This document shows positions 6,438 to 12,571 of a stretch of DNA of 12,571 nt, in pieces (positions within the stretch are counted from its first letter, which is position 1; each line of letters starts with the position of its first letter). The translations under genes and the position numbers were made by a program. The notes beneath the pieces were generated by a model. It made no database searches. It was not told where the DNA came from and saw nothing but the letters and a program-made list of their open reading frames with translations. The stretch is from FEN-1191 sp049508555 (GTDB taxonomy: Bacteria > Pseudomonadota > Gammaproteobacteria > Steroidobacterales > Steroidobacteraceae): contig JBELAR010000062.1 of NCBI GenBank assembly GCA_049508555.1, positions 1 to 12,571 on the forward strand. Direction: 5' to 3'.

Positions 6438-8867
6438 TTACAAAAACCGCTCCAGAGCGCCCTTGAATTCTTCCATGGTCTGGAAGCGCTTGGTCTTGTC
6501 GACCGCCATCGCCTTGACCACGACCTCGGCCAGGTTGGCCGAGAGCGCGGAGTTGATCTCCTGCGGGGCGCGCGCTTTACCCTGCACGTGCTGATACATC
6601 ACCGCCATATGATCGCCGCGTGAGTAGGGCGGGATACCGGTCAACATCTCGTACATGATGACGCCCAGCGCGTAGATATCCGCGCGCTCATCGACCTTGC
6701 GGCCCAGGATCTGTTCGGGCGCCATGTACTTGGGCGAGCCGATGACGTAGCCGGTCTTGGTCAGCTGCGTATCGCCTTCGCGATGTGCGGCCGCAACGCC
6801 GAAATCCACGATCTTGAGCAAGCCCTCATCATTGATGAGCAGATTCGCCGGCTTGAGGTCGCGATGCACGATACCGACCTGGTGTGCCACGGTCATGCCG
6901 GTGGCGATGTCGATGCCGAACTGCAGGGCGCGCCGCTGCGCCAGCGGTTTTTCATTGACGATCTCGGAGCCCAGGGTGTGCGAGGGAAAATACTCCATCG
7001 AGATGGCGTAGTTCTGCTGCATGTACAGGAAGTCGTAGATGCGGATGACGTTGCGGTGGGTGATCTTGCGCGAGTAGCGCAGCTCGTGCACGAAGCGCTT
7101 CATGATCTCCTCGTCGTTGGCGACATTGGGATTGAGGAACTTCAGGATCAGCCGCTCCTCGACCACCGTATCCTCCATCAAGAGCACGGTGCCGAAGGCC
7201 CCGCGCCCGATGCGCTCGATGTATTTGTAGCGCCCCTCGATCACATCGCCAGGGGTCAGCGTGGAGATGTCCAGTTTCGGCCCACCGGCATTGGCCACCT
7301 GCTGCACGACCTGGGCCACCTCGCGTTCGGGAATCAGCAAGGTGCGCGCCGGCGACACCACCGCCGGCCGCGCCGCGGTGCGGTTCGGATGCGTACTGGC
7401 GCCCGGCGCCAGCGATGCAGACAGATCGGCGCTCGGGGAGAAGCGCACCTCCAGTTCAGTCAACGCGCGTATCGCCGCCTGCGCCACGGTCGCATCGGCA
7501 TTGCTGGTCTGGGCCTGGAGTTGCACGCGAATCTGCTCCGCGATCTGCTCGTCCGCCAGGCTGGTCAGTGCCTGCATGGTCTCGATGCGAATTTCCTTCT
7601 CGGGGCGCGCCAGCAGCGGCAGCAATAGACTGATCGATTGTTGATCGCCGAGCTTGCCAACGGCACGCACCACCACGGGCAGTGCGCGCGCGTTGCCCGC
7701 CTTGAGCATCTCGTAGATGCGCGGCACCGCCAGTTTACTGCCGATCTCCGCCAGCGCATCGACCGCCCGCTCGCTGACCCACCAGTCCTTGTCGCGTGTG
7801 GCCTCGATCAAGTGCGCGATCGCGCGTTCATCCTTGGTCTGGTTCAGGATCTCGATGGCGGCGCGGCGGATGTCGTCGTCTTTGTCGCGCACGAGCTCGA
7901 GCACGGCGTCGATGACCTTCGGGCCGCCGATCTTGCCAAGCGCGTCGCCGGCCCGGCTGCGTACCCACCAATCATCGTCCTTCAACGCCTGCAGCAGGTA
8001 TTTCACCGAGCGCGCATCGCCCACCACGTTGAGCACCTCGACCGCGCAACGTCGCGCCTGCTCCGACTCGTCCTTGAGCACCGGCACCAGATGGCGGATC
8101 GTTTCCGGATCGCGCGCCTTTTGCAGCAGTTCGACCGCACGGTTCTGCACATCGATTTCCGGGTCGCGCAGCAGGGCACAGATTTTCGCGACTTCGATCG
8201 GCCCGTCCATTTTGGCCAGCGCGCCCAGTGCCGCGGTGCGGATCATCTTGTTGTTGTCCGATAGCTGCGCCTGCAGTGCACGCTGCACATCGGGTTTGTT
8301 GAAGCGCGCGAGAATGTTGATGATGTGCAGGCGCGTGATGGGATCCTTGCCCTGCAGCCGGCCGAGCAGCTCCGGCACCGCCGCTTCATCGGCCGCTTCC
8401 CCGACGATGCGAAACAGCGCCGCCTTCTCGTTGGGCTCCTGGGCATAGGCCGCGGTGAGCAACTCGCGGACCGAGAATCGCCCGCGCTGTCCATTGATCA
8501 CGTCGAGCAGCGCCGTCTTCGCGACCCCTGGCGTCGAGAGCGCTTCGAGCAGCAGATTGGGCGGGTAGCCGCGGCTACTGGTGAGCGCCCAGGAAACCCC
8601 GGCGATCACGCGGTGACTGCCCTCGACGAGCGCCCGTACATACAGCGGGAAGGTCTTGCCGCTCGCCAGCGTGGCGAGCACGTCGACGAAGGCGACGGTC
8701 GCCTGCTTGTCGGCGTCCGGCAGTGCGGCGATCACGGACTCGATGGCGCCGGGCCCGACCTCCTTGAGCTTGGCGATCGCTTTCTGGGTCTCGGCGCCCA
8801 TCAGATCGGTCGTCGACTTGATCTGGGTGATCAGCCGATCGGCGCGCAGGTTGGTAAAAAAACTCAT
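6438..8867 (-). CDS. HEAT-repeat / Ser-Thr protein kinase fusion
   Basis: An 809-aa Hanks-type kinase with a large N-terminal HEAT (PBS-lyase-like) solenoid, predicted cytosolic because no signal peptide or membrane helix is seen. Residues 1-475 are helical repeats, with seven units of exactly 31 residues at 226-442. A Pro/Ala-rich linker (about 476-535) leads to the kinase domain (about 545-809). Its catalytic set is complete: glycine loop GRGAFGTV (554-561), Lys576, Glu595, HRDLKPAN with Asp670 and Asn675, DFG at 688-690, and APE at 716-718. The activation segment has several threonines (T700, T703, T705) suited to autophosphorylation. HRD contains Arg, so it is an RD kinase. No C-terminal sensor follows; the protein ends at the kinase fold. 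The solenoid is therefore the likely sensing, docking or inhibitory part. It precedes two PilT/PilU-family ATPases on the same strand. The ATG at 8867 has a weak ribosome-binding site. Target and signal are unknown; no partner phosphatase or FHA protein is in the window. Confidence 0.93.
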   Translation of the reverse strand: MSFFTNLRADRLITQIKSTTDLMGAETQKAIAKLKEVGPGAIESVIAALPDADKQATVAFVDVLATLASGKTFPLYVRALVEGSHRVIAGVSWALTSSRGYPPNLLLEALSTPGVAKTALLDVINGQRGRFSVRELLTAAYAQEPNEKAALFRIVGEAADEAAVPELLGRLQGKDPITRLHIINILARFNKPDVQRALQAQLSDNNKMIRTAALGALAKMDGPIEVAKICALLRDPEIDVQNRAVELLQKARDPETIRHLVPVLKDESEQARRCAVEVLNVVGDARSVKYLLQALKDDDWWVRSRAGDALGKIGGPKVIDAVLELVRDKDDDIRRAAIEILNQTKDERAIAHLIEATRDKDWWVSERAVDALAEIGSKLAVPRIYEMLKAGNARALPVVVRAVGKLGDQQSISLLLPLLARPEKEIRIETMQALTSLADEQIAEQIRVQLQAQTSNADATVAQAAIRALTELEVRFSPSADLSASLAPGASTHPNRTAARPAVVSPARTLLIPEREVAQVVQQVANAGGPKLDISTLTPGDVIEGRYKYIERIGRGAFGTVLLMEDTVVEERLILKFLNPNVANDEEIMKRFVHELRYSRKITHRNVIRIYDFLYMQQNYAISMEYFPSHTLGSEIVNEKPLAQRRALQFGIDIATGMTVAHQVGIVHRDLKPANLLINDEGLLKIVDFGVAAAHREGDTQLTKTGYVIGSPKYMAPEQILGRKVDERADIYALGVIMYEMLTGIPPYSRGDHMAVMYQHVQGKARAPQEINSALSANLAEVVVKAMAVDKTKRFQTMEEFKGALERFL
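7542..8192 (-). other. Seven tandem 31-residue HEAT units inside the kinase gene (93-bp coding period)
   Basis: Residues 226-442 of the kinase divide without gaps into seven units of 31 residues, starting at 226, 257, 288, 319, 350, 381 and 412. Each follows the pattern hydrophobic-x-x-h-h-x-x-h, then a Lys/Arg-Asp turn, then V/I-R-x-x-A, then an AL-x-x-h/G end. Units 3 and 5 share a DWWV turn (Trp300-Trp301 and Trp362-Trp363), 62 residues apart, which suggests a two-unit duplication step. The repeat is conserved at protein level; the DNA copies are diverged. Confidence 0.75.
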
Positions 8868-8890
8868 TACGCCGTGTTAATGTTGTCGGG

Positions 8891-8910
8891 TGGGCTGCGT
8901 GCCCAGCCCA
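8891..8910. promoter_or_regulatory. Perfect 7-bp inverted repeat in the kinase/mrp divergent region
   Basis: TGGGCTG (8891-8897) and CAGCCCA (8904-8910) flank a 6-nt loop. The site lies 24 bp upstream of the kinase ATG and about 100 bp upstream of the mrp ATG. It has no T-run on either side, so it is not a typical terminator. It could be an operator dyad in the shared 146-bp promoter region, or a hairpin in the kinase leader that limits translation. No strong -35/-10 pair was found here. Confidence 0.35.
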
Positions 8911-9013
8911 ATGCACACAATTTCACAAGGCCGGGACGTTTCCAGCGAACAGGGATTATGCCATGTTTGCCGCGCATCACGGCCGTTCTTGCCAGCCCCC
9001 GGGTGACGCCTAC

Positions 9014-10105
9014 ATGTCCATTTCCGAGGCCAGCGTGCGCGCGGCTCTTGAAAGCTTTGTCGAGCCGAATCTGCAGCAGACTCTGGCGCAGGCCGGAGCG
9101 CTGCGCGCCGTGGAGCTGTCCGGCGCAGCCGCGCTGGCACGAATTGAACTCGGCTTTCCGACACTTGGATATACCCACGTGCTTCAGTCGGCGTTGCAAC
9201 GCCACCTGCATGAGGCCGGCCTGCCCGTGGGGCTGACTCTGGAATTGAGCAGCGCCATCCAATCGCACGCCGTGCAGCGCAATCTTAAACCCCTCGCCGG
9301 GGTCAAGAATATCGTCGCGGTGGCGAGCGGCAAGGGCGGAGTTGGCAAATCCACGGTCGCCGTCAACCTGGCGCTCGCCTGGGCGGCTGGCGGCGCCCAG
9401 GTCGGGATCCTCGATGCCGATATCTACGGTCCAAGTCAGCCCCTGATGCTGGGGCTCTCGGGTGAGCATCCCACTTCTCCCGATGGCAAGCAGATTCGCC
9501 CGCTGCAGGCGCACGGACTGGTCGCGATGTCGATCGGCTTTCTGGTCGATCCACAGCAGGCCGTGGTCTGGCGCGGCCCCATGGTCACGCAGGCGCTCAC
9601 GCAGCTTCTCACCGACACGCAATGGGGCGAGCTCGACTACCTGGTCGTCGATATGCCACCGGGCACCGGCGACATTCAGCTCACTCTCGCGCAGCGCGCA
9701 CCGGTCTCCGGCGCCATTATCGTCACCACCCCGCAGGACATCGCTCTGGCGGATGCGCGCAAGGGGCTCGCCATGTTCGAGAAGGTGTCGGTGCCGGTGC
9801 TCGGCATCATCGAGAACATGAGCGTGCACGTATGCACCCACTGTGGCCACGCCGAGCACATCTTCGGTGCCGGCGGCGGTGCGCGTCTGGCGGCCGAGCA
9901 CGGCGTGATGCTGCTCGGGGAGCTGCCGCTCGATGCGCGCATTCGCGAGCAGGCCGATGGCGGACGGCCCACCGTCGTCGCCGACCCGGACAGCCCGGCC
10001 GCGCGCGCCTATGTCGAGGCCGCCAGACGGGCCGCTGCGATGCTGGCGCGCCGCGCCCGCGATCGCAGCACGTTGTTTCCCAAAATCGTGGTCGAGGACA
10101 GCTGA
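9014..10105 (+). CDS. apbC: Mrp/ApbC (Nbp35-type) iron-sulfur cluster carrier ATPase
   Basis: A 363-aa P-loop NTPase that binds and transfers [4Fe-4S] clusters to apo-proteins in the cytoplasm. An N-terminal MIP18-like (DUF59) domain spans about 1-85. The core has the deviant Walker A GKGGVGKST (106-114), ADIYGPSQP (135-143) and DMPPGTGD (213-220). The CxxC pair C274/C277 (VCTHCGH) bridges the cluster at the dimer interface. The ATG at 9014 was preferred over an in-frame ATG 17 codons upstream at 8963. MSISEASVRAALE is the usual family start, the extra residues look non-coding, and GGGTGA sits 7 nt before it. It diverges from the kinase and is followed 40 bp later by dcd. The mrp-dcd pairing recurs in gammaproteobacteria such as Pseudomonas. 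Nothing is missing. Confidence 0.95.
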   Translation: MSISEASVRAALESFVEPNLQQTLAQAGALRAVELSGAAALARIELGFPTLGYTHVLQSALQRHLHEAGLPVGLTLELSSAIQSHAVQRNLKPLAGVKNIVAVASGKGGVGKSTVAVNLALAWAAGGAQVGILDADIYGPSQPLMLGLSGEHPTSPDGKQIRPLQAHGLVAMSIGFLVDPQQAVVWRGPMVTQALTQLLTDTQWGELDYLVVDMPPGTGDIQLTLAQRAPVSGAIIVTTPQDIALADARKGLAMFEKVSVPVLGIIENMSVHVCTHCGHAEHIFGAGGGARLAAEHGVMLLGELPLDARIREQADGGRPTVVADPDSPAARAYVEAARRAAAMLARRARDRSTLFPKIVVEDS

Positions 10106-10145
10106 TCCTGCCGGCGGGATCGCGCGGCGGTCAGCGTAACAGTAG

Positions 10146-10712
10146 ATGAGCATCAAATCAGACAACTGGATCCGGCGCATGGCGCGCCAGCACCGCCTGA
10201 TCGAGCCTTTCGAGCCCGAGCAGGTGCGCTACCACGGTGCCGAACGTGTGATCTCCTATGGCACCTCGAGCTACGGCTATGACGTGCGCTGCGCGCGCGA
10301 GTTCAAGATATTCACCAACATCAACTCCACGATCGTCGATCCCAAGCAGTTCGATGAGAAGAGCTTCGTCGACGTCAGCGCAGACGTATGCATCATTCCG
10401 CCCAATTCATTCGCTCTGGCGCACACCGTGGAATACTTCCGCATACCGCGCAACGTACTCACGGTGTGTCTGGGTAAATCCACCTACGCGCGCTGCGGCA
10501 TCATCTGCAACGTCACGCCGCTCGAGCCGGAATGGGAGGGCCACGTGACGCTGGAGTTCTCCAACACGACGCCGTTGCCGGCGAAAATCTACGCCAATGA
10601 AGGCGTGGCGCAGATGCTGTTCTTCGAATCAGATGAGGTCTGTGCGACCTCGTATGCCGATCGCGGCGGCAAATATCAGGGGCAGCGCGGCGTCACGTTG
10701 CCCAAGACCTGA
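10146..10712 (+). CDS. dcd: dCTP deaminase
   Basis: Deaminates dCTP to dUTP, which dUTPase then converts to dUMP for thymidylate synthesis. The 188-aa protein has the length and start (MSIKSDNWIRRMA) of the Pseudomonas-type enzyme. Signatures are SYGTSSYGYDVRC (37-49), the phosphate-binding GKSTYARCG (110-118) and the catalytic stretch PLEPEWEGHVTLEFSN. Glu137 of LEF is the expected general base. The C-terminal substrate-covering segment GGKYQGQRGVTLPKT is intact. It starts 40 bp after mrp on the same strand, with a poor ribosome-binding site, and is probably co-transcribed. It converges on the DUF3108 gene. The 38-bp gap (10713-10750) is GC-rich with small hairpin potential (GCGGC-AGC-GCCGC, 10736-10748) but no T-run. 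Confidence 0.96.
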   Translation: MSIKSDNWIRRMARQHRLIEPFEPEQVRYHGAERVISYGTSSYGYDVRCAREFKIFTNINSTIVDPKQFDEKSFVDVSADVCIIPPNSFALAHTVEYFRIPRNVLTVCLGKSTYARCGIICNVTPLEPEWEGHVTLEFSNTTPLPAKIYANEGVAQMLFFESDEVCATSYADRGGKYQGQRGVTLPKT

Positions 10713-10750
10713 GCGGCGGTTCCCGGCGCATCGAGGCGGCAGCGCCGCGG

Positions 10751-11491
10751 CTAATGCACCTGGAGAGTCTGGATTTCCATGGTCCACTCGACGCTGTCGA
10801 GGCGTTTCTGCTGTATCCGCACCGGCAGGAAGCCCTTGGACGGTGCGCACCAGAAGCGCGTCACGCGCGGTGAGCCCTCATGATGGCTCGCATAAACCAC
10901 GGTCTGCATCTGGCCGAGCTGAGTTGCGATCGTCTCCTCGCCCTCGCGGCTGTAGCTGTAGTCTCGGATCGAGTTCTTGTCGATGAGCGAGAGCACGCCG
11001 GGAGCGTGACCCTGCCGCAGGGCGACGAGCAACGCTATCTGTATCGACAGATCATCCTGCACGCCGCTCTTGAGCGGCAGATCCAGGCTCACAGCCTCAT
11101 AAGTGCCGCTGGCGTGGGCGCTGTCCCAGTCGAAATGCACGTCCGCGCCGCGCGTGTTGGCGGCCGAGCCGTCGGTCGCGCGGTAACTGAGCGGCTGGAC
11201 CCCCTCATCGCCCACGCGCAGCACACTCTGCATCTTGGGACGCAGTGGATAGAGGTTGCCCAGCCCGCGCGGCTCGCTGCTGGAACTGTATACCCAGGTG
11301 TCGGCCTCTCCCTGCTCGAGGCGGAGGGTCGAGATTGCAACGGTTGCGCCATGCCAGATCCAGGCGTAGGAGGCTTCAAAAGGTGCGAGCACGCTGGCCG
11401 CCAGAGCGCCGGGCGGGCTCAGCGCGGCGAGCGCGAGCAACAGCGCGCGGGCAACGAGGCGGAGGAGGCTCGGGGCGCGGGATTCAGGCAT
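10751..11491 (-). CDS. DUF3108 exported protein, last gene of the purMN unit
   Basis: A 246-aa protein with a signal peptide: RLVARALLLALAAL followed by a likely cleavage near residue 31 (GALA/A). There is no lipobox and no second membrane segment, so it should be periplasmic or surface-associated. The mature part matches the DUF3108 pattern of a beta-rich lipoprotein-carrier-like fold. It has PFEASYAWIWHGATVAIS near the start, LRPKMQSVLR in the middle, and FWCAPSKGFLPVRIQQKR near the end. Function is unknown; DUF3108 genes commonly follow purN in gammaproteobacteria. The ATG at 11491 was chosen because it places the signal peptide correctly, although the frame stays open 38 codons upstream inside purN. 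This start overlaps the purN stop by 8 bp, so expression is probably coupled to purine genes even though the protein is exported. Confidence 0.85.
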   Translation of the reverse strand: MPESRAPSLLRLVARALLLALAALSPPGALAASVLAPFEASYAWIWHGATVAISTLRLEQGEADTWVYSSSSEPRGLGNLYPLRPKMQSVLRVGDEGVQPLSYRATDGSAANTRGADVHFDWDSAHASGTYEAVSLDLPLKSGVQDDLSIQIALLVALRQGHAPGVLSLIDKNSIRDYSYSREGEETIATQLGQMQTVVYASHHEGSPRVTRFWCAPSKGFLPVRIQQKRLDSVEWTMEIQTLQVH

Positions 11492-12200
11492 GGGCGCCGG
11501 TGTTGCCCGGGCCCGCGGCAGGCAGCTCGAGCGCGACGCGGCTCTGATCTCCATCCACCGCGATCGGTTTGGCCAGCGCGTTTCCATCCAGCAGGATTGT
11601 GTCACCTTCCAGCACGAGCCGTCCGTCGGCGATCAGGCCGACCACCAGCGGATAAATCCGATGCTCCTGCTGCAGCACTCGTGCTGCGAGGCTGTCCTCG
11701 CTCTCATCGGCCAGGATCGCCACGCGCGCCTGGCAGATGAGCGGGCCGCCGTCGAGCTGGTCCGAGACAAAATGCACGCTCGCCCCATGTTCGGTCTCGC
11801 CGGCCGCCAGCACCCGGCGATGCGTGTGCAGGCCCTGGTACTGCGGCAGCAGCGAGGGGTGGATGTTGAGCAGGCGGCCGGCATAACGCTGCACGAAGAG
11901 CGCCGAGAGGATGCGCATGAAACCTGCGAGCAGCACGAGTCCGGCGCCGCTGTGATCGATCGCCGCAGCGAGCGCCGCCTCGAAGGCAGCACGGTCGGCA
12001 AAGTGCCGGGCCTCGATCACGCTTGCCGGCAGCCCGAGGCCCATCGCCGTGGCGATGCCCGGCGCATCGCGCCGGTCGCTGATGACCGCGACGACCTCGG
12101 CCCGGATCTGTCCATCCAGGCAGCTGTGCGCGATCGCTTCCATATTGCTGCCGCGTCCGGAGATCAACACGGCGAGCCGCAGCTTGCCCCGAGCACTCAT
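11484..12200 (-). CDS. purN: Phosphoribosylglycinamide formyltransferase (GAR transformylase)
   Basis: Transfers a formyl group from 10-formyl-tetrahydrofolate to GAR, the third step of de novo purine synthesis, in the cytosol. The phosphate-binding loop is ISGRGSN (13-19). The catalytic triad corresponds to Asn112, His114 and Asp150 (NIHPSLLPQYQG and VSDQLDGG), each offset by six from the E. coli residues. At 238 aa it is about 25 residues longer than the E. coli enzyme. The excess is mainly a C-terminal tail ending ELPAAGPGNTGAHA, part of which is encoded where DUF3108 begins. The ATG at 12200 lies 3 nt after the purM stop, so purM-purN is an operon. Confidence 0.96.
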   Translation of the reverse strand: MSARGKLRLAVLISGRGSNMEAIAHSCLDGQIRAEVVAVISDRRDAPGIATAMGLGLPASVIEARHFADRAAFEAALAAAIDHSGAGLVLLAGFMRILSALFVQRYAGRLLNIHPSLLPQYQGLHTHRRVLAAGETEHGASVHFVSDQLDGGPLICQARVAILADESEDSLAARVLQQEHRIYPLVVGLIADGRLVLEGDTILLDGNALAKPIAVDGDQSRVALELPAAGPGNTGAHA

Positions 12201-12203
12201 GCG

Positions 12204-12571
12204 TCAATGATCGCTTTCAATCACGACCCCGCGCTCCCCGCGCTGGACCCGGCCCAGCAGCAGCGCACTCTCGCCCAGGGCTGCGAGCAGGCCCACGGCC
12301 TCATCGGCGCGCTCGCGCGCCACGATGACGATCATGCCGATGCCGCAATTGAAGGTGCGGTACATCTCCGACTCCTCGATCGCGCCGGTGTGCGCGAGCC
12401 ATTCGAACACGGCCGGCCGCGGCCACGCGCGCCGCTGCAGCACGACCTCGAGTCCGCCGCGCAGCACGCGCGGAATATTGTCGCTGAGTCCGCCGCCGGT
12501 AATGTGTGCCAGCGCGTGCACCGGTACGGCGCGCATCAGGGCCAATAGCGGTTTGACATAAATGCGTGTCG
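12204..12571 (-). CDS. purM: AIR synthetase, C-terminal part (5' end outside the window)
   Basis: Phosphoribosylformylglycinamidine cyclo-ligase uses ATP to close the imidazole ring of FGAM, giving AIR. About 121 C-terminal residues are visible, and the frame stays open to the window edge. The fragment begins TRIYVKPLLALMRAV and has the family motif HITGGGLSDNIPRVL, then MYRTFNCGIGMIVIV and a final GRVQRGERGVVIE. These match the second half of the AIR synthetase fold. The stop lies 3 nt before purN. The ATP-binding N-terminal half is not in the window. Confidence 0.95.
   Translation of the reverse strand, partial: TRIYVKPLLALMRAVPVHALAHITGGGLSDNIPRVLRGGLEVVLQRRAWPRPAVFEWLAHTGAIEESEMYRTFNCGIGMIVIVARERADEAVGLLAALGESALLLGRVQRGERGVVIESDH

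Noticed and set aside
6783..7628. 281-codon plus-strand frame opposite the kinase
   Set aside because: It is the antisense shadow of the kinase domain and HEAT region.
7542..8192. The 93-bp period considered as a DNA-level tandem repeat or CRISPR-like array
   Set aside because: The period is visible only in the protein. The DNA units are diverged and there is no conserved repeat/spacer pattern.
8868..9013. Sigma-54 type promoter (TGGCAC/TTGC) upstream of the kinase
   Set aside because: GG/GC-like elements are present only in part and not at the required spacing.
8963..9013. Upstream ATG start for mrp (17 extra residues)
   Set aside because: The added residues do not match the family N-terminus, and the ATG at 9014 has a better-placed ribosome-binding sequence.
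8867..10180. 437-codon open frame on the minus strand, antisense to mrp
   Set aside because: It covers the certain mrp gene, and its translation has no recognisable domain and shadow-type composition. Long antisense frames are common in GC-rich DNA.
10713..10750. GC-rich inverted segments between dcd and DUF3108 as a bidirectional terminator
   Set aside because: The stem is only 5 bp with a 3-nt loop and neither strand has a T-run, so it cannot be called.
11490..12548. 352-codon plus-strand frame opposite purN and purM
   Set aside because: It spans two certain purine genes on the other strand and shows no independent start signal or domain.

Overview
The window is a dense, GC-rich bacterial chromosome segment that looks like housekeeping DNA of a gammaproteobacterium, probably from the Xanthomonadales/Nevskiales/Steroidobacter side of the class. 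This rests on gene order and protein character (an anchor-less RnfB coupled to nth, metG close to mrp-dcd, purM-purN-DUF3108); no marker RNA is present, so the placement is inference. Coding density is very high. The largest gaps are 183 bp (6255-6437) and 146 bp (8868-9013). I saw no tRNA, rRNA, CRISPR array, insertion sequence or phage gene.

Layout. Positions 1-1335 (minus strand) hold a tight unit: a lipoprotein, a soluble RnfB-type ferredoxin, and the first 34 codons of endonuclease III (nth). Diverging from it is a rhomboid protease (1398-2024, plus), which converges on methionyl-tRNA synthetase (metG, minus) with an 8-bp overlap. Positions 4072-8867 (minus) hold the most unusual block: a large cytosolic Ser/Thr protein kinase with an N-terminal HEAT-repeat solenoid (809 aa), then two tandem PilT/PilU-family ATPases 11 nt apart. 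Diverging from the kinase are mrp (apbC) and dcd on the plus strand. The right end (minus) is purM (5' part outside the window), purN and a DUF3108 periplasmic protein.

Functional reading. purM and purN are de novo purine steps. Dcd feeds dUMP/dTTP synthesis. Mrp and RnfB carry Fe-S clusters or electrons, and Nth is itself a [4Fe-4S] enzyme. MetG charges tRNA-Met.

The kinase plus two retraction-type ATPases is the candidate undescribed system. All catalytic kinase motifs are intact. The HEAT region contains seven consecutive 31-residue units. The two ATPases have diverged at different functional motifs: one has lost the first His-box histidine, the other the AIRNLIRE-type motif. The block sits between metG and mrp, which are divergent neighbours in well-known gammaproteobacteria, so it may have been inserted as a cassette. 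I infer a phospho-regulated pilus retraction or surface-sensing module; the sequence does not prove it.
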